NCBI RefSeq assembly: GCF_030623445.1
Contig: NZ_CP130613.1
Location: forward strand, 1,054,001 to 1,118,000
Length of the DNA: 64,000 bases
Reading direction: 5' to 3'
From: Pseudogemmatithrix spongiicola
GTDB lineage: Bacteria > Gemmatimonadota > Gemmatimonadetes > Gemmatimonadales > Gemmatimonadaceae
The notes under the pieces are model-generated. The model searched no databases and had not been told where the DNA came from. It saw only the letters and a program-made list of their open reading frames with translations. The stretch's first letter is position 1. Each line of letters begins with the position of its first letter. Shown piece after piece: positions 39,566-48,819 of the stretch. The position numbers and the translations under genes were made by a program.

Positions 39566-42256
39566 TCAATCGTCGGCGAACAGTTTCTCGAAACGCGGGT
39601 TGCCACGCAGCGGGGCGTAGTAGGGGCTCGTGCGGAAGAAACCTGGCGGAAGTCGCAACGGCAGCGTGCGTGACTCCTCGAGCCAACCGAGCGCGGTGTC
39701 GACCTCACCGGCCGCGACGGCCATACCGGCAGCCGCCTCGAGTGTGCTGACGTACCGCATACTCTGCTTGTGCATCCCCTCGCGAAGCGCGAGCCGGATC
39801 ATTTCCTGGACCTCGCGCATCGCTTCGGCACCGCGACCGGCGTGATTCAGTGCCTGCGCGTACTCATACCGCAGCGGGCCGTTCTCCGGGAGTGCGGCGA
39901 CTTCGCGCGCCAGCATCCGTCGGGCCGAGTCACCCCACAGGCGCTCGCGTGCGGTATCGCCGTTGAGCAGGGCCCAGTCGGCCCGCCAGAGCATCACGCG
40001 GTGGCGCGCTTCTCCCGGGAATGCGTCGTAATCACGCCGCAAAAACTCCTCGATGACCGCGGGATCGGCGAGCCACAGGTACCCGGAGTTACTGAGCAAC
40101 TGGAGGAACACGTCCTTCGGGACGGCGTTCAGGGCCTCGGCCACCACCCTGCGGGCCCGAACCGTATCGCCCATCCAAGTGGCATACGTGAAACGGCGTT
40201 GGTAGGTCCCAATCGATCGCGGGGCCAGCGCCTGCAAACGGTCCACCAGTGGTTGGGCCTCGTCAGCGCGATCGGTGAGCATCCGTAACTGCGTGCGATG
40301 GCTGACCACGCCGTAGCTCTGCGGGTCCAGGCGTGCCGCGCGGTCGAGGAGCGCCGAGGCCTCGTCAATGCGGCCGACGTCGAGATATATGAGTGCAAGA
40401 TTGGTGACGACCGAGACGTAGTTGGAGTCGACGCGAAGCGCCCGCTCCATCTGCGCAATCCCGCTCGCCATATCACCCTTCACATTTCTGTAGTACACCC
40501 CCATCGCCCTTGGACCGCTGGCGCCGGTGGGGTCCAGGTCAAGCGCGCGCTGCGCGGCGGAACGCACCTGCTCCCCGAGGGCCTCCGAGGGCTGGTGCAC
40601 GAAGAGATTCGCGCGAGCGATCGCGAGGGTGGCCCACGCCTCGACGTAGAGACTGTCCCGCTCCACGGCTTGCTCGAGCAGTCGCTCGGCCGCCTTCATC
40701 GCCGTGGGCGAGCTGTTCGCGCCGTAATCGATGGCCGCTCTCGAGCGCAGGTAGAGATCGTGCGCGATGGGATCACGCGTCGCCAACGTGCGGAGGCGTG
40801 CCTGGTCCGCGCCGGCGATGCCGGGCACTTCCATCGCCGAGACGACGCGCGTCGCGACATCACCCTGCAGGCGCAGGACGTCGTTGCCCGCGGCATCGAA
40901 GGGCTGGCCCCAGCGGCTCTGCGGCTGGCCATCCGACGTGACCTCGACGAGCTCCGGGCGCACGATCACGCGGCGCTCGCTGCCGCTGCCGGTCACGCGC
41001 ACCGTCCCGGTGAGCAGCCAGCGCACGCCCAGGTCCTTCGCGATCTCCTGCGGCGTCTTGTCGCTATCGCGGAACGCATTGGAGCTCGCGCGTGCAATCA
41101 CGATCAGATCGCGCACGCCGGCCAGCTTGGTGCGGATCTCGTCCGTGATTCCCTCGGTCAAATAGATGTCTGCCGAATCGCCTTGGTGTTCGAACGGCAA
41201 CACGGCCAGCGACGGCTGCTCGGGCGCGCCGCCGAGGCCGAAGCGCGCGAGCGCACCGCTCGTGCCCAGCCACGCCGCGGCGGCCAGCAACAGCACGGCG
41301 ATCGCCGCCAGCCAGCCACGCCGCGCGCCGCGTCCCGACGAGACCGCCGCTGCGGGCATTCGCGCCGCCGCCATCGCGCCGGAGTCGCCGCTGACGCCTG
41401 CCAGCACGCTCAAGAGCGTCGTGGCATCGGTCGGCCGGTTCTGCGGCTCCTTGGCCAGGCACTGCATCACAAGATCGGCCAGCGCCGGCGGCAGCGTGGG
41501 CCTGACGCCGGCGAGTGCCGGCGGCATCTCGCTGAGCTGCGCCGCCATCAGTTGCGCCTGCGTGCGTGACGCGAATGGATGCGCGCCTGTCAGCACCTCG
41601 TAGGCGACCATTCCCCAGGCGTAGAGGTCGGTACGGTAATCGATGGCGTCCGCCGCCACCTGCTCGGGCGCCATATAGGCCGGCGTGCCGAGCGAGAGTC
41701 CCACGGAAGTCAGCGTACCCTTCGACGCCGAGTCGCGCGCCGCACTCACGGCCTTGGCGATGCCGAAGTCCGTCACCATTGCGCTGCGGCCGGTGAGCAG
41801 CACGTTCTCCGGCTTGATGTCGCGATGTACGATGCCGCGCGCGTGGGCGTACTCGAGCGCTTCCGCCACGTCGCGCAGGATCCGCAGGGCTTCGTCTAGC
41901 GGGACGCTCCCGCGCTCCAGACGGGCGCGCAGCGATTCCCCCTCGATGAACGGCATAGTGTACCAGGGAAGGCCGTCCGCCGTTTGGCCCGTGGTCAGCA
42001 CCGGCACGATGTGCGGGTCCTGCAGCTTGGCTGCCAGCGCGACTTCTCGCGAGAAGCGCTCGGCGCTCACGCCCTCGAAGAGATCTGGCGACAACACCTT
42101 CACCGCGACGCGGCGGGCGAGTGCCGTCTCCAGCGCGACGTACACGCGGGACATCCCGCCGCCGCCAAGTTCGCGCTCCACCGTGAAGCCAGCACCGAGC
42201 GCGGCCTGGACCGACGCGAGGATCTGGGCGTCGGCGGGGGTGGGCGTGTCAGCCAT
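39566..42256 (-). CDS. Membrane Ser/Thr kinase with TolB-like and TPR regions
   Basis: The 896-residue protein has a Hanks-type kinase (about 25-285; GGGGMSRVYVA, VKVL, HRDIKPENVLL, DFG) and a transmembrane helix at about 320-340. A TolB-N-like segment follows (SLAVLPFEHQGDSADIYLTEGITDEI, VRWLLTGTVRV), then a long TPR region to the C-terminus. The arrangement places the kinase in the cytosol and the sensor/TPR part outside the inner membrane. A second protein of the same design is encoded at 54245. Ligand and targets are unknown. ATG 42256 was chosen as it starts just before the kinase domain. Confidence 0.88.
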   Translation of the reverse strand: MADTPTPADAQILASVQAALGAGFTVERELGGGGMSRVYVALETALARRVAVKVLSPDLFEGVSAERFSREVALAAKLQDPHIVPVLTTGQTADGLPWYTMPFIEGESLRARLERGSVPLDEALRILRDVAEALEYAHARGIVHRDIKPENVLLTGRSAMVTDFGIAKAVSAARDSASKGTLTSVGLSLGTPAYMAPEQVAADAIDYRTDLYAWGMVAYEVLTGAHPFASRTQAQLMAAQLSEMPPALAGVRPTLPPALADLVMQCLAKEPQNRPTDATTLLSVLAGVSGDSGAMAAARMPAAAVSSGRGARRGWLAAIAVLLLAAAAWLGTSGALARFGLGGAPEQPSLAVLPFEHQGDSADIYLTEGITDEIRTKLAGVRDLIVIARASSNAFRDSDKTPQEIAKDLGVRWLLTGTVRVTGSGSERRVIVRPELVEVTSDGQPQSRWGQPFDAAGNDVLRLQGDVATRVVSAMEVPGIAGADQARLRTLATRDPIAHDLYLRSRAAIDYGANSSPTAMKAAERLLEQAVERDSLYVEAWATLAIARANLFVHQPSEALGEQVRSAAQRALDLDPTGASGPRAMGVYYRNVKGDMASGIAQMERALRVDSNYVSVVTNLALIYLDVGRIDEASALLDRAARLDPQSYGVVSHRTQLRMLTDRADEAQPLVDRLQALAPRSIGTYQRRFTYATWMGDTVRARRVVAEALNAVPKDVFLQLLSNSGYLWLADPAVIEEFLRRDYDAFPGEARHRVMLWRADWALLNGDTARERLWGDSARRMLAREVAALPENGPLRYEYAQALNHAGRGAEAMREVQEMIRLALREGMHKQSMRYVSTLEAAAGMAVAAGEVDTALGWLEESRTLPLRLPPGFFRTSPYYAPLRGNPRFEKLFADD

Positions 42257-42362
42257 TGTGCGGAGAGGAAGGGTGGGGGCGCAGCCAGCGTGACAGGCGA
42301 CCAATCAGTTTGGTGGCCGGGGCAGGGAAGGGCAAGGCGACGAGGGGCCTCGCCAGCCGCGC

Positions 42363-43226
42363 CTAGCGCGAGATTGCCCTGAGCATCGCGAAGATCTGCG
42401 CCCACGCCTCCGTCCACGGCGCCACAAGATCAAAGTGCCCGCCCGGCACGCGCAGCTCTCGCGCGGCGCTGAAGCGAGCGAGATACGCCTCCGCCTGCGC
42501 GCGCGGCACGACGCGATCGTCGTCCGCCGTCACCAGCAGGACCGAGGTGTGCGCGGACGCCCCGCTGCGAAGTGCCGGAGAGTACGGGGCATAGCGTGCG
42601 ACGATCTCGGCGTCGGGAGCGTCAGGCGCGCCACCCATCAAGCGCGGCACGGCCGAGCCGCAGCCCGAGGGCGCGGCGAAGGCGGCGAGATCCGTGACCG
42701 CGGCGAGCGCGACCACGGCGCGAAGCCTGACGCCAGGTTCGCTCGCCAACCACAGCGCCAGCTGCCCGCCTGCCGAGTGTCCGATTGCCATCACGCGACT
42801 CGTGTCCATCGCGTAGCGCGGCGCGATCGCCCGCAACGAATCGAACGCCACGCGCACGTCGTCGAAGGTCCCGGGCGCGCCAGCGCCTTCCTCGCCCACG
42901 CGGCGGTACTCCGCGGCAAACACCGCGAAGCCATTCCGCCGCAGCGACTCGGCGATGCCCGCCACGTGATCCACGCCGTAGGCATCCAGCCAGCAGCCGC
43001 CGTGCAGCAGAAACACCACGGGGTGCGGTCCGCTGCCGCGCGGGACGCGCAGTTCCGCGAACTGTGAAGCGGCCGCGCCATAGACGATGCGATGATCCGC
43101 GGCGGGGGCGCGGCGGGCCGAGTCCGCGACCTCTCGGAACGGCACAGCGCCTTCCTGCGAGATGAGGGCACGCGCCGGAATGGCGGCGAGGGCGAGGCAC
43201 GCGCCCACCACGAACGGCAGGCGCAT
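42363..43226 (-). CDS. Exported alpha/beta hydrolase (esterase-type)
   Basis: The 287-residue protein has a signal peptide (MRLPFVVGACLALAAIPARA). The HGG oxyanion motif follows (VVFLLHGGCWLDAYG), then nucleophile elbow IGHSAGGQLA, acid in TADDDRVVP and His in VPGGHFDL. This is the hormone-sensitive-lipase-like/BD-FAE-type esterase layout; the substrate is unknown. Its ATG overlaps the stop of the truncated DUF2200 gene by 1 nt (TGATG), so it is coupled to the NhaC gene set. Confidence 0.85.
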   Translation of the reverse strand: MRLPFVVGACLALAAIPARALISQEGAVPFREVADSARRAPAADHRIVYGAAASQFAELRVPRGSGPHPVVFLLHGGCWLDAYGVDHVAGIAESLRRNGFAVFAAEYRRVGEEGAGAPGTFDDVRVAFDSLRAIAPRYAMDTSRVMAIGHSAGGQLALWLASEPGVRLRAVVALAAVTDLAAFAAPSGCGSAVPRLMGGAPDAPDAEIVARYAPYSPALRSGASAHTSVLLVTADDDRVVPRAQAEAYLARFSAARELRVPGGHFDLVAPWTEAWAQIFAMLRAISR

Positions 43227-43429
43227 CAGGTGCCGCGCCGGATCTTGTCCATCGGCCACCCCTTGGCGAGTGCGTCCACCAACTTGTCGAGCCAGCGGAT
43301 CTGCTGCATCAGCGGGTCCTCGACATTCTCCACGCGCACGCCGCAGACCACACCCGTGATCAGCGCCGAGTGCGGCGTCATGCGCGGCGCTTCGGCGAAG
43401 AACGTCCGGATGTCCACCTCGCGCTTCAT
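43226..43429 (-). pseudogene. Truncated DUF2200 protein (C-terminal half)
   Basis: The 67-residue frame ([17 protein letters not shown] ... DKIRRGT) matches residues 51-115 of the complete DUF2200 protein encoded at 60370, at about three quarters identity. The N-terminal half is missing. Its ATG sits on the stop of the NhaC gene (ATGA) and its stop overlaps the esterase start. It may be a decayed paralogue left by rearrangement or a functional short form. Confidence 0.7.
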
Positions 43430-44802
43430 GTGGCGACGTCCTCCGCTGCGAGCCCGCGCTGCTCCCGTCCGTACCCCGTGATGACGGCCAGCGCTACCGT
43501 GAGTACGAGCGCCCATGCATAGGTGTTGTACAAGCCGACCGTGAACGGACTCAACGCCGGCATGCCGAGCGGGACCGCGTCGCGCGTGGCGCCGGAGGCG
43601 AGGATGGTCGGCAGGAACCACGGCAGCAGGAAGGGCCAGGTGCAGACCGTGAGGTCGAGCAGGTTCGCGCGTCGGTACGCGGAGATCCCGTGCTGTTCCC
43701 CCGTCGCCTTGGCGAAGGGGCCGGTCATCAGCACGGCGACCACCGAGTGCGTGGTGAGCAGCACGGCGGCCGACACGGTGCCGACGATCCACGCTTCGGC
43801 GGCGCGCGCGCCGGTGGCGCGGCGCTCGACGCTGCGGATGAGTCGCGGGAGCAGGTCGGTGGCTTGGATCGTCCCGACGAGGGCCATCAGCAGCAGCGTG
43901 AACACGCTCACGCCGATCGCGCGGTTGAAGCCGTCGAGGATCGCCCCGCTGGCGCTGAACGATCCGTCCTCGACGCGCATGAGGTCTTGCGTGGAGACCA
44001 GTCCGAACGCGAGCGCGAGTACCGTCGCCGCCAGGATACCGACGAGCAACGCTTCGATGAGATGGCGCTTCGCGAAAAGCATCGCGAGCACCACCACGGG
44101 GACGACGAGCATCACGAGTGGCAGCGCTGACCTGCCGATGAAGGTGACCGGAGCTCCGCCGTCGCCGGCGCCGACCAAGACTGAGACCAGCAATGCGACC
44201 AATCCCGCGGGTAACGCATAGCGCAGCCGCGCCCGCACCGTGCCGCCGATGTCCGCGCCTTGGGTGCCGCTCGAGGCGATCGTCGTGTCCGACACCGGCG
44301 ACATCGAGTCGCCCCAGGTGGCGCCGGCGAGGATCGCACCCATCAGTGCAGCCGGTGCCGCGCCGGACGCGCCTCCTGCCGGATAGAGCAGCGGCCCCGC
44401 GACGAGAATCGTCCCGAAGCTGGTGCCGGTGGCGGTCGACACCAGCGCGCAGGCCACGAAGGCCGCGCCCACGTACGCGCCACCCGTCAGCCCGAGGGAC
44501 TGCGCCGCCCAGGCCAGTGCGCTGACAAATCCCGACGCGGCGAGCAGGCTGCCGAGGACGCCGGCGAAGAGCCAAGCGCACACCATGATCATCACGATGC
44601 GTTGGCTCATGCCGTCGAGCATGGCTTCGGCGTAACGCGCCCGGTCATGCGCCAGCAGCAGGCCGACGATGAGCGCAAGCAGCAGCACGGGCCAGAAGCC
44701 CTTCTCGTCTGGTGCGCCGGCCAGCGCGAGCGCGGTCACGCCGGCGAGAAACACCGCGAAGGGCGTCAGGGCGCCGAGGATTCCGCCGCGAAAGGTCAGC
44801 AT
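43426..44802 (-). CDS. NhaC-family Na+/H+ antiporter
   Basis: The 458-residue integral membrane protein has about 11-12 hydrophobic helices. NhaC-type signatures [30 protein letters not shown] and [18 protein letters not shown] (polar residues inside helices) are visible. Members exchange sodium or organic anions/amino acids for protons, so a substrate other than sodium is possible. ATG 44802 has TATCTT 9 nt upstream. It is divergent from the TIGR04076 gene with only 40 bp between, and its stop overlaps the DUF2200 fragment. Confidence 0.87.
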   Translation of the reverse strand: MLTFRGGILGALTPFAVFLAGVTALALAGAPDEKGFWPVLLLALIVGLLLAHDRARYAEAMLDGMSQRIVMIMVCAWLFAGVLGSLLAASGFVSALAWAAQSLGLTGGAYVGAAFVACALVSTATGTSFGTILVAGPLLYPAGGASGAAPAALMGAILAGATWGDSMSPVSDTTIASSGTQGADIGGTVRARLRYALPAGLVALLVSVLVGAGDGGAPVTFIGRSALPLVMLVVPVVVLAMLFAKRHLIEALLVGILAATVLALAFGLVSTQDLMRVEDGSFSASGAILDGFNRAIGVSVFTLLLMALVGTIQATDLLPRLIRSVERRATGARAAEAWIVGTVSAAVLLTTHSVVAVLMTGPFAKATGEQHGISAYRRANLLDLTVCTWPFLLPWFLPTILASGATRDAVPLGMPALSPFTVGLYNTYAWALVLTVALAVITGYGREQRGLAAEDVAT

Positions 44803-44811
44803 AAGTGGACG

Positions 44812-44817
44812 AAGATA
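44812..44817 (-). promoter_or_regulatory. TANNNT -10-like motif before NhaC gene
   Basis: TATCTT on the minus strand lies 9 nt before ATG 44802. Confidence 0.4.
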
Positions 44818-44829
44818 CGCAGGGCGCGC

Positions 44830-44835
44830 TATCCT
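44830..44835 (+). promoter_or_regulatory. TANNNT -10-like motif before TIGR04076 gene
   Basis: TATCCT lies 7 nt before ATG 44843, back-to-back with the minus-strand motif at 44812-44817. Confidence 0.4.
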
Positions 44836-44842
44836 TCGCGAC

Positions 44843-45190
44843 ATGAGCGCTCCCGACGACAGCTTCACCCTGTACGACTTGCGCGTGGAAGTCGTCGCCA
44901 CCGATCGGCCGATGGTCTGCAACCATCGAGCGGGCGATTGGTTCGAGCTGGTCGGCGAGAACCTGCGCTTCCCGCCGGGGCAGTCGTTTCCGCTGTATCC
45001 GCTGGCGGCGATTCTTCCCCTGCTGCCGGCCAAGCAGCGTGTGACGCATCCCAACGATTGGATGACCACCGACGCCGAGATCGCCTGCCCGGACCCGTAC
45101 TGCGGCGGCCGCTTCCGCATTACGCGCACGGGAACCAGCACCTGGCGCCACGGCGAGGTCACGCGCGTGCCGCTGCCGCCGACGCCGTGA
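44843..45190 (+). CDS. TIGR04076-family protein
   Basis: The 115-residue protein fits the TIGR04076 pattern: an N-terminal YDLRVEVV, a cysteine in MVCNHRAGDWFELVGENLRFPPGQ, LYPLAAILPLLPAKQR and the C-terminal ACPDPYCGGRFRITR. The family is small, cysteine-containing and of unknown function. Its cysteines (VC, ACPD, YC) could bind a metal. The stop overlaps the GTG of the aldo/keto reductase gene (GTGA), so the two are coupled. Confidence 0.8.
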   Translation: MSAPDDSFTLYDLRVEVVATDRPMVCNHRAGDWFELVGENLRFPPGQSFPLYPLAAILPLLPAKQRVTHPNDWMTTDAEIACPDPYCGGRFRITRTGTSTWRHGEVTRVPLPPTP

Positions 45191-46206
45191 CGTCACGGCT
45201 CATCAAGGGCGGTTGGCAACTCGCCGGCGGCCACGGCAGCGTCGAGGAAGCCGCGGCGATTGCCGACATGTTCGCCTATGCCGAAGCGGGCATCACGACC
45301 TTCGACTGCGCGGACATTTATACGGGCGTCGAGGCGATGATCGGCAGGTTCCTCGCGCAGTGGCGCGCGCATCACGGGGCCCAAGCCCCGCAGATCCGCG
45401 TCAACACCAAGTGCGTGCCGGATCTCGATCTCCTGCCGTCCCTGCGGCGCGCGGATCTCGAGCGCACGATCGACCGCTCGCTGCGCCGACTCGGCGTCGA
45501 GCGACTCGACCTCGTGCAGTTCCACTGGTGGGACTATGCGCTCGGCGACCCCGTGCAGGCGGCGGTGCATCTCGATGCCATGCGACGCGAAGGGAAGATC
45601 GCCGCGCTGGGCGTGACGAACACCGACGTGCCGCACCTCCAGGCGATTCTCGACGCCGGCGTGCCGATCGTCGCGCATCAGGTGCAATGTTCGCTGCTGG
45701 ATCGGCGTGCGTTGGGGCCGATGCGTGCCCTCTGCGAGCGACATGGCATTTCGTTGCTGGCGTACGGCGCGCTCGCCGGCGGCTTCCTGCATGAGCGCTG
45801 GCTGGGGGCGCCGGCGCCCGAAGAACCGCTGGAGAACCGCTCGCTGGTGAAGTACAAGCTGATCATCGACGAGTGGGGCGGGTGGGAGCCGTTCCAGACG
45901 CTGCTTCGCGCGCTGCAGCAGGTGGCGCAGGCCCACGCGACGAGCATCGGGGCTGTAGCAATCCGGTGGGTGCTCGATCAGCCCGCGGTCGGGGCGGCGA
46001 TCGTGGGCTCGCGGGATGCCAAGCACCTGCCCGGTACCCTGGCGGCCCTGACGCTCGCGCTGAGCGACGCCGAGCGTGCAACTTTGGCCGGCGCGCTGGG
46101 CGATGCGCCGGGGCCGACGGGCGACGTGTACTCGTTGGAGCGCGAGAAGGGCGGGCGCCACGCCGCGATCATGCGGTATGGATTGAATCGAATGGCCACG
46201 GACTGA
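45187..46206 (+). CDS. Aldo/keto reductase
   Basis: The 339-residue protein is an aldo/keto reductase TIM barrel. It has FDCADIYTGVEAMIG (catalytic Asp/Tyr), RVNTKCVPDL (Lys), LDLVQFHWWDY (His) and C-terminal AAIVGSRDAKHL (NADP binding). These enzymes reduce carbonyls with NADPH. It starts at GTG overlapping the TIGR04076 stop and lies 9 bp before the carbamoylase-like gene, so it is probably the middle gene of a three-gene operon. The physiological substrate is unknown. Confidence 0.88.
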   Translation: MTSRLIKGGWQLAGGHGSVEEAAAIADMFAYAEAGITTFDCADIYTGVEAMIGRFLAQWRAHHGAQAPQIRVNTKCVPDLDLLPSLRRADLERTIDRSLRRLGVERLDLVQFHWWDYALGDPVQAAVHLDAMRREGKIAALGVTNTDVPHLQAILDAGVPIVAHQVQCSLLDRRALGPMRALCERHGISLLAYGALAGGFLHERWLGAPAPEEPLENRSLVKYKLIIDEWGGWEPFQTLLRALQQVAQAHATSIGAVAIRWVLDQPAVGAAIVGSRDAKHLPGTLAALTLALSDAERATLAGALGDAPGPTGDVYSLEREKGGRHAAIMRYGLNRMATD

Positions 46207-46215
46207 GGAGACCTC

Positions 46216-47523
46216 GTGCATCGTCGTGACTGGCTCAAAAGCGCCGCGGCAATCGCCGTCGCCTCGCCCCTCGCGGGCCCCGCGCTCCGCGCTGCCCAGG
46301 GGCAGCGCACGCTGCGCGCCAACGGTGCCCGCGTCAACGCGCAGCTCGCGCGCTTCGACGCCATCGGCCGCACGCCGGGCGGCATCAATCGCGTGGCCTA
46401 CTCCGACGCGGATCTCGCGGGACGCGCCTTCACGCTCGCGCTTTTCCGAGAGGCGGGCCTCACGCCGCAGCTCGATGCGGCCGGCAACATCATCGCCCGC
46501 GTGGAGGGCCGCGAGGCGCTGCCGCCGATCATCATCGGCTCGCACGTGGACTCGGTGACCGACGGCGGCAACTACGACGGCCCGGTGGGATCCTTCGCCG
46601 CCATCGAAGTGGCGCGCTCGCTGCGTGAGCAGGGCATCCGGCTGCGGCATCCCCTGGACGTGGTGGTGTGGGCCAACGAGGAAGGCGGCACGATCGGCAG
46701 CAAGTGCTACATCGGCGCCACGGAGAGCATCGCGTTCGACGGCACCGCGCGCTCGGGCTTCACGCAACGCGAAGGAATCGCGCGGCTCGGCGGCGATGTG
46801 GCGCGCGTCCCGGCGATGGCCAAGCCGAAGGGCAGCGCGCACTGCTATCTCGAGTTGCATATCGAGCAGTCGGCCTCGCTGGAGCGCACGGGACGCAGCA
46901 TCGGCACGGTGCAGGGCATCGTCGGGCTTACCTGGCTCGAGGTGACGATCACGGGCTTCGCCAACCACGCCGGCGCGACGCCGATGGACCAGCGGCAGGA
47001 CGCGATGCTTGCGGCGGCGCGTTTCACCGTCGCCGTGAACGAGGCCGTGCGCGCCGAGCCCGGGCGTCAGGTCGCGACGGTGGGGCGCATCAACGCGACC
47101 CCCAACACGACGAATGTCGTCGCCGGCAGCGTGGTGCTCACGGTGGACCTGCGCGATCTCGATGACGCCAAGGTCGCGCGCTTCGCCGCGCGCTTCCGCG
47201 AGATCGGCGCCGAGATCGGTCGTTCCACAAGCACGACCTTCGCGTTCCGCGAGCTCGTGACCAGCAAGGCGGCGCTCGCCGAGTCGCGCATCATGGACGT
47301 CATTGATGCGAGCGCGGACGCCCTCGGCCTCACGCACCAGCGCATGCCCAGCGGGGCGGGGCACGATGCTCAGGAGTTGGCGTTGATCTGCCCGATGGGC
47401 ATGATCTTCGTGCCCAGCGTCGGCGGCATCAGCCACTCGCCGCGGGAATTCACCAAGCCTGGGGACGTCGCGAATGGCGTCAACGTCCTCATGAACGCCG
47501 TACACCGGGCCGACGCGCTCTAG
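46216..47523 (+). CDS. Exported M20-type N-carbamoyl amino-acid/allantoate hydrolase
   Basis: The 435-residue protein starts VHRRDWLKSAAAIAVASPLAG, a Tat-like signal, indicating export of a folded metalloenzyme. Di-metal ligands are visible in IGSHVDSVTDGGNYDG, WANEEGGTIG, LELHIEQ and SGAGHDAQE. The pattern is that of the carbamoylase/allantoate amidohydrolase/beta-ureidopropionase group of peptidase family M20. It may act with the hydantoinase HyuAB encoded at 30-33.5 kb. GGAGACC precedes GTG 46216 as a ribosome-binding site. Confidence 0.88.
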   Translation: MHRRDWLKSAAAIAVASPLAGPALRAAQGQRTLRANGARVNAQLARFDAIGRTPGGINRVAYSDADLAGRAFTLALFREAGLTPQLDAAGNIIARVEGREALPPIIIGSHVDSVTDGGNYDGPVGSFAAIEVARSLREQGIRLRHPLDVVVWANEEGGTIGSKCYIGATESIAFDGTARSGFTQREGIARLGGDVARVPAMAKPKGSAHCYLELHIEQSASLERTGRSIGTVQGIVGLTWLEVTITGFANHAGATPMDQRQDAMLAAARFTVAVNEAVRAEPGRQVATVGRINATPNTTNVVAGSVVLTVDLRDLDDAKVARFAARFREIGAEIGRSTSTTFAFRELVTSKAALAESRIMDVIDASADALGLTHQRMPSGAGHDAQELALICPMGMIFVPSVGGISHSPREFTKPGDVANGVNVLMNAVHRADAL

Positions 47524-47560
47524 CCGCGTCAGCCCGGTGTCGGAACGCCCTGCCGCGTCG

Positions 47561-48802
47561 TCAGCGCGGCGCGCGCGTGAACGTCACCTCGGCGGCGCCG
47601 GGATGACTGTAGTCCTTGCGGATGGTGCTGAGTCCCGTGGCGTTCGCCGGATCCGGCCGGAAGATCGTCGTCGCGCGTGGCGGCTCGCGCCGGTCGGCGG
47701 GGCCGTACACATAGTCGCCGATCAAGCCGCCGAACGACACGGCCCCCAGCGCCTCTGACGCGCGCACGATGCCGCCGCGCGAGAGGTCGCCCAGCTCGAC
47801 AGCCTTGGCGAGCACGGCTTCGGTCGCGATGGCCATCGTGTAGCCGGCGGTGAAGTAGAGGTCGGGTTTCTGCTGCGGGCGGTACGTCTGCAGGTCCGCC
47901 ATCGCCGCCGCCATTCGCGGCGCGGTGGTATCGCCCCACTCTGCACCGTCGAAGCTCACCCACAGTCGCGCGCGCATGTAGTCGCGGAGCGGCGATTCGA
48001 GCATGGCCGGGTGCCAGCCGGGGGAGAGCGTGATCCATTGCGGCGCGAAGCGCGCCTGCGCCGCGGTGCCAAGCACACGGCCGGTGTTGGCGGGCAACGA
48101 GACGAGCAGCACGGCATCGCAGCGCGCGTTGCGCAGCTGCGTGATCGGCGCGACGAAATCCTGGTCGTCCTGCTTGAAGCGCACCGTGGCCGCCACCTCG
48201 AAGCCGAGCTTCTCGGCGGCCATCGTCACGCCGCCGAGCCCGGCGTCGCCGTAGCCGGTGGCGAGGGCCATCGCGCAGATGCGCTTGTCGGCGCCGGCGG
48301 TCTCGCGGTAGTACGCCAGCGCGTTGTAGGCCCAGAGCTGGTACGTGGAGCCCCACGGAATCAGGAACGGCTCGCGCACCCACTCGCTATCGAACGTCGC
48401 CGGCCCGACGAGGACGCTGTCCTCGGCCAACAGCGGCAGCAGCGTGTTGATGTGGTCGGTGCCGAGGACGAGGCCGAAGAGCGCCACCTGGTCCTTGATC
48501 TTCTGGTATTTCTGGGCGCTCGTGGAGGGGTTCGCATACGTCTGGTCTTCGACGAGCACGTTCACCTTGTAGCGCCCGCCGATGCCGCCGCGCGCATTGA
48601 GGGCCTCGAAGTAGACCTGCATGCCGGCGGTGATCGGCGTGCCGATGACGGCGACGGCGTCGCTGAGCGGCGCGATGACGCCGATGGTGATGGTGTCGCC
48701 GCTGACGCCGGGCGTCGGCTTGGCCGCTTCGCCGCAGGCGGAGAGCAGGCCGATGCCGGCGACGGAGACACTCGAAAGGAACCACCTGATCCGCATCCGC
48801 AT
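47561..48802 (-). CDS. Liv-type ABC transporter substrate-binding lipoprotein
   Basis: The 413-residue protein has a lipobox (GLLSAC, Cys23) and a periplasmic-binding type I fold: ITIGVIAPLSDAVAVIGTPITAGMQVYFEALNARGGIGG and VEDQTYANPSTSAQKYQKI. It captures the substrate for the permease and ATPase encoded upstream. Branched-chain amino acids are the classic ligands, but the acyl-CoA ligase in the same operon suggests a carboxylic acid. GGAGG lies 5 nt before ATG 48802. It is the last gene of the minus-strand operon. Confidence 0.9.
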   Translation of the reverse strand: MRMRIRWFLSSVSVAGIGLLSACGEAAKPTPGVSGDTITIGVIAPLSDAVAVIGTPITAGMQVYFEALNARGGIGGRYKVNVLVEDQTYANPSTSAQKYQKIKDQVALFGLVLGTDHINTLLPLLAEDSVLVGPATFDSEWVREPFLIPWGSTYQLWAYNALAYYRETAGADKRICAMALATGYGDAGLGGVTMAAEKLGFEVAATVRFKQDDQDFVAPITQLRNARCDAVLLVSLPANTGRVLGTAAQARFAPQWITLSPGWHPAMLESPLRDYMRARLWVSFDGAEWGDTTAPRMAAAMADLQTYRPQQKPDLYFTAGYTMAIATEAVLAKAVELGDLSRGGIVRASEALGAVSFGGLIGDYVYGPADRREPPRATTIFRPDPANATGLSTIRKDYSHPGAAEVTFTRAPR

Positions 48803-48819
48803 GCGCACCTCCAAGGCAT

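Noticed and set aside
42335-42353. GGCGA...TCGCC hairpin between esterase and kinase genes as a terminator
   Set aside because: Short stem without T-tract in very GC-rich DNA; not better than chance.
45193-47505. 770-codon open frame on the minus strand across the aldo/keto reductase and carbamoylase genes
   Set aside because: It is an antisense shadow of two well-supported genes; high GC keeps stop codons rare. Its residues are dominated by Arg, His and Ala with no domain.
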